Source of the DNA: Thamnaconus septentrionalis
Lineage: Eukaryota > Chordata > Actinopteri > Tetraodontiformes > Monacanthidae
NCBI GenBank assembly: GCA_009823395.1
Contig: CM020501.1
Span: 21,126,861-21,190,860, forward strand
Length of the DNA: 64,000 nt
Direction of reading: 5' to 3'
Shown: one piece after another, positions 1 through 13,113 of the stretch
How the letters are laid out: every line of letters starts with the position of its first letter
How positions within the stretch are numbered: the stretch's first letter is position 1
Program-made: the position numbers and the translations under genes
Notes under the pieces: generated by a model
Told to the model about the DNA's origin: nothing
Seen by the model: the letters and a program-made list of their open reading frames with translations, nothing else
Databases searched by the model: none

Positions 1-169
1 TTGTAGTTGCTGTTTATTTTAGCACCTGATTCGAAGTCAGACTGCAGTCACAATAAACTGGCCAAACTGGTGAACAACCATTTCAACAGCAAACCACTGT
101 ATGCTTTGATTCGGGGATATGAATCAATCTACAGCAACAATCACACTAAATAAACTGGGACAGATAACA

Positions 170-206
<37 letters not shown>

Positions 207-2760
207 AATAACTGGTATCAGGTGGCCGGAAAAGCCAATAAAAAATAATCAAGTGTTTACAGACTGGTGATTAACTGAACTGATCCATATCTGATGTTTA
301 CACACGGTTTTGTTCTTGGCTGAACAATAAAAGTGAAAACTGTATGACCATTTGCTGTCCTCTGGACTTGAAAGAAATATACATATATACATACATACAT
401 GAAGTAACACATGAAGTAATGAACTGGCTGGCAGTACAAGACGTGTTGAGGTGGTGAGAGGGAGGGAGGAAGAAGTTTCGTGCGGGGTGAAAGATCGTAG
501 AGACAAGGTATTTATCGCCACCACGACTGAAGGTTACATTTTCAAATGAAAAAATCTAAATTGCTTGAATTTTCCTTTTCAAACTGAAGGCGTTGCGGCG
601 GCTCGTTTCATACACAAACCGGCTGTAATTATGTGCAATAAAGTCCCAGTGTTACCTCGAGGACACCAACAGCGGCGGCGGCGGCGCAAAGGAAGGAAAA
701 TGATCCACGACGTGGCGCTTCGCTTCACCAAACCCGCTCCTTCTTTTTACGAGACGCACTTAACGGAGCTGTTTGTGCTTTCAGACAATAAGAATGTTCA
801 GAACATGGAGGCAGCGAGACTGTGATAACAACATGAGTGACACACGAGATCCTGGACGCGGTCTATTGAGTAGGATTGTTCATGTATTTATCGTGCGCAC
901 GCAATGTAACGTTCGTGCATCTCGTTAAGTCTAATCGACCCCTCCTCGTTATTGTTAACGATTGCGTCAAAAACAAAGAGAATGCAGTTTTGAAAACAAC
1001 ACATCAAATATGAAGTAATGCAAATTGTTACTGATTCAGAAAAAAAAAATCGTCCATCGTGTTTCTGCAACGAAATTTCACGTTATGCAACATTTAGCAG
1101 ATAAACTAGCTACGGTCCCTTGAAAGGAAGTTTCTCTTACTGATTCAGCAGCTTTCAGCCACAAGTATTTCTGGATATTGAACATGGTTGGTCCTGTTTG
1201 GAAGGACAACTAGAGGAGGCCAATAGACACACAACGCAAGAGGTTTGTGAGGTTTTGTCTCGTCACCCTCGACATCCTCCACTCCTGCCAGGGAGTCCCA
1301 GGCCTCTACCCCCGAGTCCCCTACTGCGACGCCTGGTGTCCAGCTCCACCTTCAGCTCCACCTTCAGCTCTTTTTTTTCCAAAAGGGCCTGGTGATCAGC
1401 ACGTCCGTCAGAGCTGCTGCCGTTGGTCCGGATTGGAGGAACCAACCCACCAAAACAAGGTCACGGTTCCTCGGGGTTAGCGAGGTCTTCCCCTCACAAA
1501 GGCTCCTGTGTTTTCTGAGTGACAGAAAACATGGCTGCAACACCACCCCACCCCCAACCCCAACCCCAACCCCCATCTCCGCCGCTGTGGTCGACACGGC
1601 GGCGTTCCCGATGACTCCGAAAGCGAGCTGATTCCTGTGACATGGCGGAGACAAAGGCTTCCGCTCGCTCAGCACATCTAAAGGGCCGAAGGGTTCTGGC
1701 ACGAGAGTCTGCAAAGGCTTGGAGAGCCAAAGAATCTGGAACCATCTGCACCACTGTCTGTTTCCATTCATCAGCCACAGCCAGACCAGGACTTGGTAGA
1801 ACAAAAGGCGAGTCTTGGTTTCAACTGGAGTCCCGTCCCAGGATACCGAGGCCGAGGACTTGACATCTCCAGGTCTTTTTTAATTTCACCTGGCAAAGGT
1901 GTTAAAGGTGCAGGAGGTGAAACTAAAGACTTGAGGAGGAGTTGGCGGCCACCACCGATCTGGTCTGATTCTGTTCAATTGGCATCAAATTAACGGCAAC
2001 ATGTTTCTCCTGCCAAGACTCGTTGGCTTCTGATCAACAAACCAGCACAATTCCACTTGAAACCCTCATCCCCCCATCTTTTTTGTCTTTTGAAGGGAAA
2101 ATAAGTGGCTTTTATTTTCTAAACTTGAGACTCGATGACTTTGTTTACGTGTCATGCATGATGATTGGCCACTTAAATCTCAACAGAAGCAGAAACATTC
2201 AGCGATGTTTTTAACCGGCCGTCGGTCTAGTTTCAGCAGAAAATCCTTTGTTCTCGTCGCGGACCACGGACGCATTCAAACCTTCGGCCTGAAACGACGT
2301 TGTCAACCAACCAGTTTTGCTTCCAGCAGGAGAACTCACCCATGCAATTTGCCATTCCTTATGTCACTTTACGATTTTAAAAGTCAGTCAATCCATCAAA
2401 GCGTTCTACCTTCCGACCAGGAAGTCAGGAAGTGTTTTTCTGAACTGAGGTTCATCAACTCTACTTTGCCGTCTTCATTTGTCAACCAATCAGCATCCCT
2501 GCACATATTCACTGTGATCCTTCAAGCCAAAGACTCCGGCGGGCGGTGGCAGGCTCCTCTCTGGACACGCTCTGGTGTTGAAGGCCAAATCGTAACAGAG
2601 CTTTGTTTCGCTCTTTGAATTGCAAATAATCACCTCATTGTTTGGCTGCCGTTTGTCGTGTGACCCTCCTCCTCCTTCACGGCTCCATCCAATAACAGGC
2701 GGAACTCCCCCTCCCCCATAACCTCCCCCCCATCTCCTGACGCCTCGCCTCTATTGTTCC
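1..2760. other. Intergenic stretch, no gene recognised
   Basis: Mixed-composition DNA. Short open frames occur on both strands but none resembles a known protein or is joined by plausible splice sites. It holds an (AC)n microsatellite at about 173-202 and a short C-rich (CCCCAAC)-like tandem at about 1545-1571. I see nothing else I can support here. Confidence 0.6.
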
Positions 2761-2786
2761 CTCCCTTCCTCCCGTCCCGCGTGAGG

Positions 2787-2806
2787 AACTACAGCTCCCA
2801 TGGTGC
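2787..2806 (+). promoter_or_regulatory. ZNF143/THAP11-type promoter motif
   Basis: The sequence AACTACAGCTCCCATGGTGC matches the general form ACTACAnnTCCCAnnnTGC, known as the ZNF143/THAP11 (SBS) element found close to transcription starts. The surroundings (2690-2870) are GC-rich. That an active promoter lies here is an inference; no gene is recognisable next to it. Confidence 0.45.
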
Positions 2807-3997
2807 ACCTGTGGGTGGCAGCGTGCTGGCACGCCGCCAGGCCCGCCGGCTACCACGCCGTTAAACAAACAAGCTCACCGTTAATTACACGCCCACACAC
2901 ACAAGCACACGCACACAAACATATAATGGAATTTAATAAATCATCAAATTATTCCTGATATTATTTCTTAGCGCAACACGCCGTTGCTACAAGTTTAAGA
3001 TCGAGTTTAACGACGTGTGAAACGGTCACAACACTTTGAGACGTTTGAGTCATTTTGAATTAAATATTTATCATTGTGCAGTTCAATCCATTTGTTATAT
3101 AATTTCTGACAATCTTTAAATGATAATTTACTCTTATTTAATTTTACTTTTTTTTGGATAAACTTTGAGCAGGAGCTAACATGGCAAACAGTTCAGGTAA
3201 ATGTTGCTATCGGGACTCGACTGCAGAAATAATATATGTGATTAAAAATACACAATCAATTACAGATTATCTATTTAATCTATGAATTAAAGTATTGATC
3301 CTCGCTTTTACAATGAACTATTTTGCTCAATATTAGCGTCTGTTTTCATCTGTGACAGTTTCAGAAATGGCTATGATTTTTCTTGAAGAACGACAACAAA
3401 AATAATCAGGGTTTTCTTTGTACAAGAACGTGAAAACTTAAAAAAAAAAATAATAATAATTTGTGACATGAAAATTATCCTCCTGGTTTACTACTCAATG
3501 ATATGCAAGTCCTTCAAGTCCTTCTTAAAAAGTGAAAAAGAGAATAAAATCTCCCCTGTGAATTCAGAGCCACTTGTATTAAAACTGCTGAAGCCTGTAG
3601 ACATCACTTCCTCTTCCAGTGGGCGTTTGACCTGCCACCTGATTCCACATCCAATCACAAAACAGTTTTTACTTATAAAGGCGACGGCGACGCCTCCCCA
3701 ACCATCCAAAGCAGGCAGACACTCGCGGACTGTCCCTTTAAACCCTGAACCATGACAGCTTAACGCTGCTTAGTGCCGCGGCTCGCCTCCATTATTGCCT
3801 CATTAGCCGCTTCCCCTTGTTCGGGAACGGCGAGGCTCTACTTAGTATTAATTAATTGTTAATGACAGTGGCAGTGACACACACATCTACTTTAATTCCA
3901 TTAATACTGGATCCAGGGGAGGAGGGAGGAAGGGCCCGGAGCCTCCCTGCGCTGCTCCGTACCACTGTTGCAGCTCCGTCCTCAGCAGGGCTCCAGG

Positions 3998-4043
<46 letters not shown>

Positions 4044-4372
4044 GAAAAACACACACTCGCACTCCATTGATCAAATACTATGAAAAGCAAATTACTCAAA
4101 TATGACCTTCCGCACAAAAGCGCCTATTATTGTAGCAGGAATTCACCGAAGGCGGGTCCAAGTAAACATTCCTGCTGCTCGAAAAGCCTCAGCACCTCTC
4201 TCTCTCTCTCTCCCTCTCTCTCTCAGTGTGTGTGTGTGTGTGTGTGTACATGTGTACGTGTGTGTGTGTGTATGTGTGTGTGTGTAGTCCAAACACACGC
4301 CCCATATAGTGCGGAGCGTGTGCCCGCATGAACACAGTCCAGAGAAGAAGTGTACCGAGACAAGGCATGCAT

Positions 4373-4414
<42 letters not shown>

Positions 4415-6055
4415 GAATGTCTCCATACATTTTGGCCGGTGTGCGGGCCAAAGTCTCCCTCCAGTAAGTGCTGGACTTTGGCCGCTGCCACACAGAGAAA
4501 AGCAGCAAGTGTTGCTTCTGCCTGAGAGGCTTCCAAATCTTTAAAGGTTCAACACTTACTTCTTCTTTTTTTTTTAAAAATATATTATGATTCTATGTCG
4601 AGTCTGATTTAGGATTCCCGTGAGGACTCTGTATAACACAGCAATTAAAAGCCCTGAAATCACCAATTATTCACTTCTTTTTTTTTTAGTTTAAATTAGT
4701 GTATCAACATATTTAGTAGAGTCACACATACCAAAAATGGGCTTTTCATATCTGGTATACTCTCACATATCACAAGACCAAATTATGTTAAAAAAAAACC
4801 CTCTTTACCAGTCATGGTCAAGAGGTTTTGCTATACACAACATAGTGTATACACCTAGGTACTATATCGTTCACTCACTGTTTTCCACAATGCAGTGTGA
4901 AATGGAGTGGATTAATTCATCCAATCTCTTTTTTCTCCTTACAACAATAATTTCAACCAGGGTGAAGAAAAAATAGACAAAAATAATGTTTTGTGGCAAA
5001 AAAAAAATTTCCGCTGTTTTTGAAGCAAATCCAAAGGAGCAACGTTTGTTTTTCCTCATATTTGCTGCATAAATGTGAATGGGTGGTGGAGATTGTTTAA
5101 TTAAAATCATAATAACTACAATATTTATGAGTAAAATATTTACCACAAGACATTTGTGCCATTTTGTGTTAGTTTTGTATTTTGGCAGTGAAACGTGTCA
5201 AATTGTGCGACACTGACAGTGTTGATGTCATTATTTAGCGTCTGACTTATCGGTCACAGCATTCCAACCCCCGACACAGGAAGCAGTGAGTGCCGAGTGT
5301 GTTTCAGTGGAATCACTCACACTGAATCAACATCTTCCAGCCTTTTTTCCACTCACAAAATAGTTGGATTGTAATTTGATCCCATTAATTGATTAATCCG
5401 CTCTGAATGGAAGCGTTCAGCGGAGAGAATTTAATTAAATCTGTGGTTTTGGATGAACTCCAGCCGATCTGAGAGCTGGAGGAGCTTCATTCACTTTCAA
5501 AATGACTGTAGAGACCAAAACTTATCAGCTTTTGATATGATTTTTTTTTTTTTCAAAAGGACCTTTGCTTTTGTTTTCGCTCCAATGTTCGATAATTAAA
5601 AAGTTTTTTTTTCCGTCAGCTCCACTGTGGGAGATCTCGAGGGAGGAAGCGGCGGGCGCAAAACACACACTAAAAAAATATAATAGAATAAAAACACGCC
5701 TTCTCAAAAACATAAAAAAAGACTGACAATACAATATTTCCCCCAAGACCCAAAAAGTATTTAAGCTTCAAAGCCGTCAACACAGTGCTGAAGCAAAAGT
5801 TTGACTCAAATGATCGACGGCAAATAAAAAAAATGAGAAAAAAACAAGATGAAAAATACATATATATTCTCACCAGAAGCAAAAAAAAAAAAAAATGGGA
5901 GTGAGGAGAGCAAACAGGATGAAACGATGCAATTGGATCGACGTTTAGCAGTGGGGGTTTTTTTTTTTTTTTTTTTTTTAAATCCTGCTGCCAGATCAAA
6001 CTGATGGAGCCGCATTTGAACGTGAGTCAGGGTGTCGCTGGAAAAGAGCAGGACC

Positions 6056-6090
<35 letters not shown>

Positions 6091-6234
6091 TCTGTCGGCA
6101 TCAATTGGTGCCAGTGGTCTATTTTACGTTTTTTTTTTTTATTTCACAGATTGTCCTCCTCCCCAAAGAGAAGCCGCCCCTCGCCCACAGGGGCCCCTGG
6201 GTTGGCACGGATCGGCCCCCTAGATAGTCATACG

Positions 6235-6269
<35 letters not shown>

Positions 6270-6947
6270 GCTTGTCGTTAAGCACATGCATATGCAGTGT
6301 TGCAGATTTACAGCGCTGGCTGGCACCCCGTCCACCCGGTGCAGCCGCACCACCTTCCTTCCCCCGGCCGAACGTAAATGTGCCACGTTTTGTTTTGCTT
6401 TTTTCAAAAGGAGCCCATGAAGAAGAATTAGTGGGACGAGAGGTGGCGGGCGGGCCGGCGGGCAGCTCTCTGGGGGCGTCCATCTGTCCGCTGACTGAAA
6501 TAAAAAAAAAGCGAAGGAGGAAGATCTGCTTCCCCTCTGGACCACCACCACTCCTCTCATTGGTCAGTTCAAAGCAAACAAAGTGTGTGTGTGTGTGTGT
6601 GTGTGTGGAGGGGCAACTGCTCACCCCAGGTAGGTGTGTGAGTGACTGTGTGTGTGTGTGTGTGTGTGTGAGGCCTTGCAGGATTTACGACTCTTGCGAG
6701 TCCTCGATGCTATGATCCATTTCCTGGATTGAAGCGGCGGCGGCGGCGGCTAATGTTTGCACATCTGCTCTCATTAACGCGCTCTTATTGCAGCGGCTCC
6801 TCACGGCCCTTTAATCCGCCGCACTTTTCTTCCCCGGGGGGGCCAGAGAGAGAGAGAGAGAAAGAGAGAGAGAGGGACCGCCGAAAGTAACCTCGACCTT
6901 GGGGGATGGACACACAGTTAGTGTGTGGCAGCGCTGGCAGGTGGCGG

Positions 6948-6996
6948 AGCAGCAGCAGCCGCAGCAGCAGCGGCGGCGGCGGCGGCGGCGGCGGCG
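6948..6996 (+). repeat. Trinucleotide (AGC)n(GGC)n tract
   Basis: A compound CAG/CGG-type run (AGC repeats followed by about eight GGC repeats) within GC-rich DNA. It can encode Ser/Gly or Ala homopolymers in some frames, but no gene context supports coding. Confidence 0.85.
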
Positions 6997-8668
6997 ACAC
7001 TTAGCTGATTAATCGGGCCACAGAGACTAAAAGACACATCTTCCGCTAAACGATGGCTTCTTTGTTTTTTTCTGTGGCCTAGGCGGAAAAGCTGAGGGGG
7101 GAGGAGTCAGGGTGAACCAATTGGCGGGTCAGTCAAACAAAGAACACCAGAAAGAAGTTGGTGTTTAATTCAATAGCCCGAAAATGTGGAATTACGCAAT
7201 TTTTGTACTTTATAGGGCAGGTGAGACAACTTTAATTTGTTTGATTTGCTAACATAATTTGTACTCTCTTTTTCACACTCGTTTTCACTCCTCTCGTTTG
7301 CTAACATTGTGAAAAACAAAGTTGAAGAGACTCGATTTTATATCTAAAACGATTCATTCAACCTGATTGATTTTTGCAAATTTAAGAAAAACATAACAAA
7401 ACTGGAAAAAAAAAAAGTTAATCACCAATTTGTTATAAGTGAAGCACCCTGCTAGTGAAAGTGGGTGGTGCGAGGACTTCATCCGACCCACCTGATGTGA
7501 TGATGATGATGATCTGAACAACTCCGGAGCCACACAGTTCACTTCCTGCAGCTAAATGAGACTGTTTATCACGTCTGATAGTTGTTGGGTTTTTTTTTTT
7601 CATCTCGGATGGGTTGTCGAGAGGAAGAAAATGGTTTTGCGAGGCGAAGAAAACTTAAGTGCACGAAGTGCCGCCGGCGGTTCTGCAGACTTCTCCGTGA
7701 CTCCTCCTCGACTTGCGCCACCTTTCAGAAGCACCAAGAAGTTGAGAAGGTAAAGAGAAGCGATCTCCCTCGTCAATCCAGAAGGATCGGACACTTGAAT
7801 CACGGCCGCGGAAGCCTCTCAAAGGTGGCTCACACACACACGCGCACACACACACACGCTCACACATAAACACACACGTCCAGCCAGCTGACATGTGTCC
7901 ACAGATTCTGCTCTAAGTCGGTAAAGCTAGCAGCTAATAATGCTAAGCTTTATTAGCATCCTTCATGACGCTCCGCCCCTATCAGCCTTCAGCCAATTGC
8001 CTGCCAAGTGTTTTTCTCCATGTCCAAGTGTTTTTCTCCGGGCTCTTTTCCAGACGGATGAATCCAGGGGACTTGGAAAACATTCCGCCTGGTTAACAAC
8101 ACATTTCTGACACCGGCGATCGTCGCGCATGTGACAGATGGAGGTGACTGACGGATGACGCGCAATTAAATGTAATTTATTTTCTTTTTTTGGAAAAAAA
8201 TGTCAGGATGTCGAGTTAAAATATGAAATGTAAATTAAATTTTAAATATTAAAAAATATTTCTGATGTTCCTGAATAATCCTGATGGACGCTGTACGAAA
8301 CAAACACTTCCCGCTTTCACTTTTGCCACGTATGACTTTTAAATTGTAACTCACCAAAAGCCAAAACTGGATGAATGAAGAGCAGCTTCCTCCTCATCAT
8401 CCTCTTCCTCTTCATCACCTCAAAGCTTTCTTTTTTTTCTCCTGTTTTTTTAATTGTATTTTTTTCGTCCCCCTCTCTCTCTCTAATTCTTAGGGGACTG
8501 TGTGAGAGAGGCTCTCCAGCTGGTCGGGAGACTGAAGTCGTCTCATGACGTTCCAGACTGGAGAGAATCCTGGACCACCAACACATAGACACGTCCCACT
8601 GATAGCCGCCGCCGGGCCCTTCAAACTCATAACGCACAGTGAGAGCACCAGGAATGAGGAAACTGTCT

Positions 8669-8670
<2 letters not shown>

Positions 8671-8742
<72 letters not shown>
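8671..8742 (+). repeat. (CA)n microsatellite
   Basis: An uninterrupted CA run of about 36 units, one of the two longest pure dinucleotide (CA/GT) tracts in the window. Confidence 0.95.
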
Positions 8743-8745
<3 letters not shown>

Positions 8746-8851
8746 TCAGACAGCCCATATGGAGCTTAAGTAAGCTGTAATATCCAACTGTGAGTTCATT
8801 ATATCGGCGGTATTTGGATCCCCGCTGGTATCATCGCCACATATTCCAGGT

Positions 8852-8855
<4 letters not shown>

Positions 8856-8914
<59 letters not shown>

Positions 8915-8920
8915 TCTCTC
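8856..8920 (+). repeat. (CT)n microsatellite
   Basis: A long CT run that becomes interrupted (TTTCTC) at its 3' end, about 115 bases after the (CA)n tract. Polypyrimidine on the + strand. Confidence 0.93.
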
Positions 8921-9732
8921 TCCCTCTTGCTCGCCCTGTTTATTGTCGCTGCCTTGTGCACGAATTTCAGTTCCTGGACACAAAACAGCACAACACAACA
9001 CCACCGGGGGAGTGTTGCCACCAGCAGCTCCTCCAGATTGTGTCACACTTCTTTTTTCTTTTCTTTTCTTTTCTCTCTAAAAAAAAAAAAAGGGCGAAAC
9101 CTAATTCTCCTCCTCCTCCACCACCCTCCGTTCTCCCTCCCTCCTCTTTTGCTTTTAACTCAAACCCAGTGACCCACTAAGTCATTAAAACGCCTCCTAA
9201 TTAGGCCACAAATGTAGCAGGAACAGGGCAGCGCCGCCTTCGTTAGCGGCCCGGCAGGTCAAAGCTCATTACCGCCGTGCAAACACCTTGTTTTTTTGTT
9301 TTTTTTTTGGTACATTTTTTTTTTCTTTTTTGACTGCTGACTGCTGGCGGTGTCAGCGGCTGAGGAGGAAAAGCCTTTTGTTGACACGGTGGCGGGTGAT
9401 TCCTTATGGCCGCGGCGCCGCTACAACGTCGCTACAACTGGAGGTCACAGATTATCCGGCCTTTTAATTCAAACGTTGTCTCATTAAAAGGAGGCCGAGG
9501 CAGTTGGTTGGTTGGTGGGTGGGACGGGGGGAGGAGGAGGAGGAGAAAGAGGAGGGGAGTGGTGGTGGGAGGGGGGGGGGGCAGTTTTTCTTGCTAAAAA
9601 GCCGGATGCGCGGATTCAGGAATCAGGCCGGGAGGAGTATTAGGCAGCGCTCGGCTGCGTAAGTGGGTGACGGGTCAGCGGGCAACATCTGGACGCGCCA
9701 GTGCGTCCAAAAAAGAAATGAAGAGCGAGAGG

Positions 9733-9780
9733 GCGCGCGCGCGCGCACACACACACACACACGCGTGTGCGCACACACAC
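9733..9780 (+). repeat. Alternating purine-pyrimidine (GC)n/(AC)n tract
   Basis: GCGCGC repeats run into ACAC repeats, then a CGCGTGTGCGC centre and ACAC again. Strict alternation of purine and pyrimidine of this kind is the classic Z-DNA-prone pattern. Confidence 0.85.
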
Positions 9781-10116
9781 AGGACGGCAAAGCGGCGGCG
9801 ATAAAAGCCAGATTAGGAAGCCGCTGCGGAGAGCCGAGGAGACCCGCAGGAAGGTTAGCAGATCACGGCCCAGGAGTGGATGATAATCTTGCCATAACAT
9901 CGGGACGGGCCGGTGTAACCGGATTAAACCAGCTAATGAAACACACCAGAAATGGAGGATTGGGAGGGGTGAGGAGTAGATGGGGGGAAGGGGAGGGGGT
10001 GGGGAGAAGGAGGAGGAGGGAGATGTATGGATGAGAAAATCCCCAAATACGCATTAACAAAAAAAAAGGGGGAACTGAGGAGGAGCAGAAGGAGGGCCAA
10101 GACTCGAGTCCGGTTT

Positions 10117-10120
<4 letters not shown>

Positions 10121-10176
<56 letters not shown>
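10121..10176 (+). repeat. (TG)n microsatellite
   Basis: About 28 TG units following a T-run, continuing after a GATG break into a GCGCGCG/TGTG tract to about 10195. Confidence 0.95.
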
Positions 10177-10177
<1 letters not shown>

Positions 10178-11250
10178 TGCGCGCGCGTGTGTGTGTTTTG
10201 TTATTTTAATTTGCTCCAATCCGACGTGACAAACACGTGTGGCGCCGCAGCAGCAGCAGCAGTTCATGCCAGATAACATCAATCACAACATCCATCACAA
10301 ATCCTCAACCTCTTGCCCCCCCCCCCCCCCCCTCAACTGCTCTCAACAAGTCCCCCATACAAACCCCACCCCGCACTACCCCTCCAGTAGCCCTCACCAT
10401 CCTAAGAAAAAAAAACAAAAGGAAAAAACAAAACACTCCAATTATTCCCTCTGACATTTCTCCCCAATGCAGCAATGCGCGCTCCCAAAAGCCTATTTCC
10501 AGGGAAGTAGGGGGAGGAGTTGGTGGGGGCGGGCGTCATGTTTGGAGAGATTGGGAGCGCGCACCTCCCCCCCTTGTCCCCCCCCCTCTCCTCCTCTGAC
10601 CAAAATCTCAACCCGGCGGCGCGCAACGCGTGCACGGGCCAGCCTATAGCGACGCAGCTGATTGGCCGAGTCGCAGCTCCATCTGCAACACGTGACATGC
10701 CCTGCTTACAATAAACAAACAGCTATAGAATAATGTCTAGAGAAGAAAAAAAAAAATCCCCCACCCAACCAACCACCCCTCCCCCTCCTCCTCCTCACCT
10801 CCTCGCGGCCACAACCCGCTGACAAGCCGGACTGCAGCCCAAAATAGTAATAATGAAAAAAAAACAAATCAGAAAAATAACAGCCAACAGCGTCGCGAGC
10901 CCACCGAGGGCAGGTGAGACACCTGCGATCGGCCGCGCGCGAGCGCACCAACTTGAAGCGGAATACATGCACACGTATAGAATATATAAATATATATTTC
11001 TACAGAGATGTATTTTAACGGATGTGTCCGGTGGGAGGGAGGCCGCTGCCGCTGTGCGGAGCGGAGCAGCAGAAGGGGAAGAAAACAGGAGTGACAGCCG
11101 GGAGCCGCTGCTTCCTCGCCGGCCGGACGCGTCCACAGCAGCAGCGGCTCCACCACCGCACACCGCTCCACCGCTGCGGCAGGGGGTCGAGGAACTGCCC
11201 GGAGTCCCGGAGACCCGGAGCCCCGGAGCCCGGCAGCCGGGACGGCACCA

Positions 11251-11300
<50 letters not shown>
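11251..11300 (+). repeat. (CA)n microsatellite
   Basis: A pure CA run of 25 units inside the GC-rich block. Confidence 0.95.
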
Positions 11301-11302
<2 letters not shown>

Positions 11303-12330
11303 CACAACAAGGGCAAGAGAGCTTACCTACACAGTGAATGAGTTTGTGCCTCCAAGAGTCAAGTTCCTGCCGAAAGCCGCGCCTCTCTATCGTGCATTGC
11401 TGCCTTTTGCACAGACTCGCCATTTTCTGTCGGCCCCTCCCGTGGGCGCGCACATACTGCTGGGTGCTTCCTCTGCGCGCACGTCACCGGCGCTGTTTTA
11501 TTCTCGGGCTGGGTGGAGTGAGATATGAGGGGGGACGGGGCTGCAGCATCCCCCTTTCTATAACGCTCTTTTTTTTTTTTTTGTCCCACCCACCCACCAG
11601 CCCTCCCTTCCCTTCTCCCACCCCCTCCTACTCCCTCCCCCGCCCACCCGCCCAGCATCTGCAGCGCTGCCACGAGCCGCCACTGGTTCATCCACTGGGA
11701 TGTTTGTTGTCCGATTCCCGTGATGTTGTCGTCGTCGATGTTTTTGTTGTAGTTGTTGTTGGTGCCATTGTTTGCTGCAGCTTCTGCTGCTTCACGGTTG
11801 CAGTGCCTGGCGGCCACAGTTTTCCAAAAAAAAAAAATTGAGCGCAATGTGTGTCAAAGGTTGCTGTATGTAAGACACAGCGGTGTTTTTTTTTTTTAAT
11901 GTTGTTTATTTAATTATTTTTAGTTCACCAGAAACGTTGTTGTCAAAATGTACACTCAAAGAGCCACATGATCGTTCGTCGTCACCAACTCACAACCTCC
12001 ACTGTTAAAATAATAAGGGAAAGAAGACAAAAAACAACGGGAGGCTGCCTGCAGATGACTGGCGTGCAGGAAGAATCCCACGTGATCCCGCGAGAAGTGC
12101 GCTGGCCGTGAACTCTGCACGTTCTTCTTCTTCTTCTCGTCCTCCAGATATATTTTTCTTACTTAGCCAATTAGAGGATTACTTCAAGTTCTCCTCTCGT
12201 GGATTATGTCGCCTTTGGTTACTGAGTGCTCTTAATCAAATTAATAAGTGCTCTATTCCACTATTATGTCCAGGGCTGCAGTCAGGATCTGTGCGTGGGC
12301 TGTCAGATATACATACACAACCCCCACCCC

Positions 12331-12367
<37 letters not shown>

Positions 12368-12429
12368 AGCTTCCAAATAAATCTGATCAAAAAATATGAA
12401 CGAAAATATGATTATTATACGTTCTCATT

Positions 12430-12780
12430 GGATTTTATTTTTGCTAAGGTCAGCTAGTGTGTGCACGTGTGTATGTTTTCTGGGATTTTCTGTTGTTGTC
12501 GACAACTCCTTATCACAGTGTGCCTGGAACTCTCTATTAGCAGGTGGCCTTTAAAATTAATCTCAGTAGATGAGACAGTGTGCAAAATTAATAATTATAT
12601 TCCCCTGAGATGAAAAATGCTGTTTAAATTGCCACCTGCTGTCAGTAAATAAACCTGTGGAGGAAAAACAATCAATCCTAATGCAGAAAGTGTCTCAATT
12701 GACCAAGCTTGCAATTTGAGCAATAGTAGCAGAAGAAAAAATGTTGTTGTTGTTGTTGTTGTTATTTACATGATTAATAA
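12430..12780. promoter_or_regulatory. Candidate conserved non-coding element
   Basis: A roughly 350-base AT-rich block free of simple repeats until its 3' (GTT)n edge. It has dense ATTA/TTAATTA cores, paired CAGGTG/CACCTG E-box-like motifs (near 12541 and 12633) and no open frame. Blocks of this texture near teleost genes are often deeply conserved enhancers. This is inferred from composition and motif density only. Confidence 0.35.
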
Positions 12781-13055
12781 CTGAATTATGATCATTTTTT
12801 ATTTTTATTATTGTTTGGACTCAGAATAAACACTTAACGAAGCAAGTTGATGGTCATTGAAGTCCCATACATGTTTGTGTAGCCAGAAAAATAATCAGGT
12901 GAGCAGTGGAAAATAATCCAGGAATTATTTGTTGGTATAAGTGTGCTGTTTGTATTTTAATCAAACTGACTTAGTTAGCAGCCTGGCCTTCTGAAATGTC
13001 CTTAAGCAGTGCCTGAGCAGTGCCACATCCTCCTAAATTTGACATTTTCCATTTT

Positions 13056-13079
13056 ATGATGATGATGATGATGATGAGA

Positions 13080-13113
<34 letters not shown>

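Larger units (their letters stand above)
2881..9180. other. Intergenic, microsatellite-rich, no gene recognised
   Basis: No coding exon could be supported. The stretch holds (AC)n at 4001-4041 and 4374-4412, (TC)n/(GT)n at 4197-4286, (AC)n at 6058-6088 and 6240-6268, (GT)n at 6582-6607 and 6650-6671, (GA)n at about 6845-6875, and the tracts at 6948-6996, 8671-8742 and 8856-8920 listed separately. Short TAATTA/ATTA-rich GC-balanced blocks near 3770-3870 and 6720-6800 resemble developmental non-coding elements, but this is only an impression. The long open frames reading through these repeats (His-Thr or Cys-Val strings) are artefacts. Confidence 0.6.
9181..11560. promoter_or_regulatory. GC-rich, promoter-like block without a recognised gene
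   Basis: The block is rich in CpG, especially 10550-11480. It holds ATTA-type homeodomain-like cores near 9190-9480, a CCAAT-type ATTGG near 10660, an E-box CACGTG at about 10688, and a GCCATTTT (YY1-like) element near 11420. A consensus splice donor (CAG|GTGAGA) is present at about 10912. No protein exon was recognised. It could be an upstream MORN4 promoter, the promoter of a neighbour on the - strand, or of a non-coding RNA; the sequence does not decide. It also holds several repeats (9733-9780, 10121-10176, 11251-11300). Confidence 0.4.

Noticed and set aside
10795..11453. Long overlapping frames on both strands around the (CA)n tract
   Set aside because: They read through a microsatellite (Cys-Val or His-Thr strings) in CpG-rich DNA. 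No domain and no splice support.
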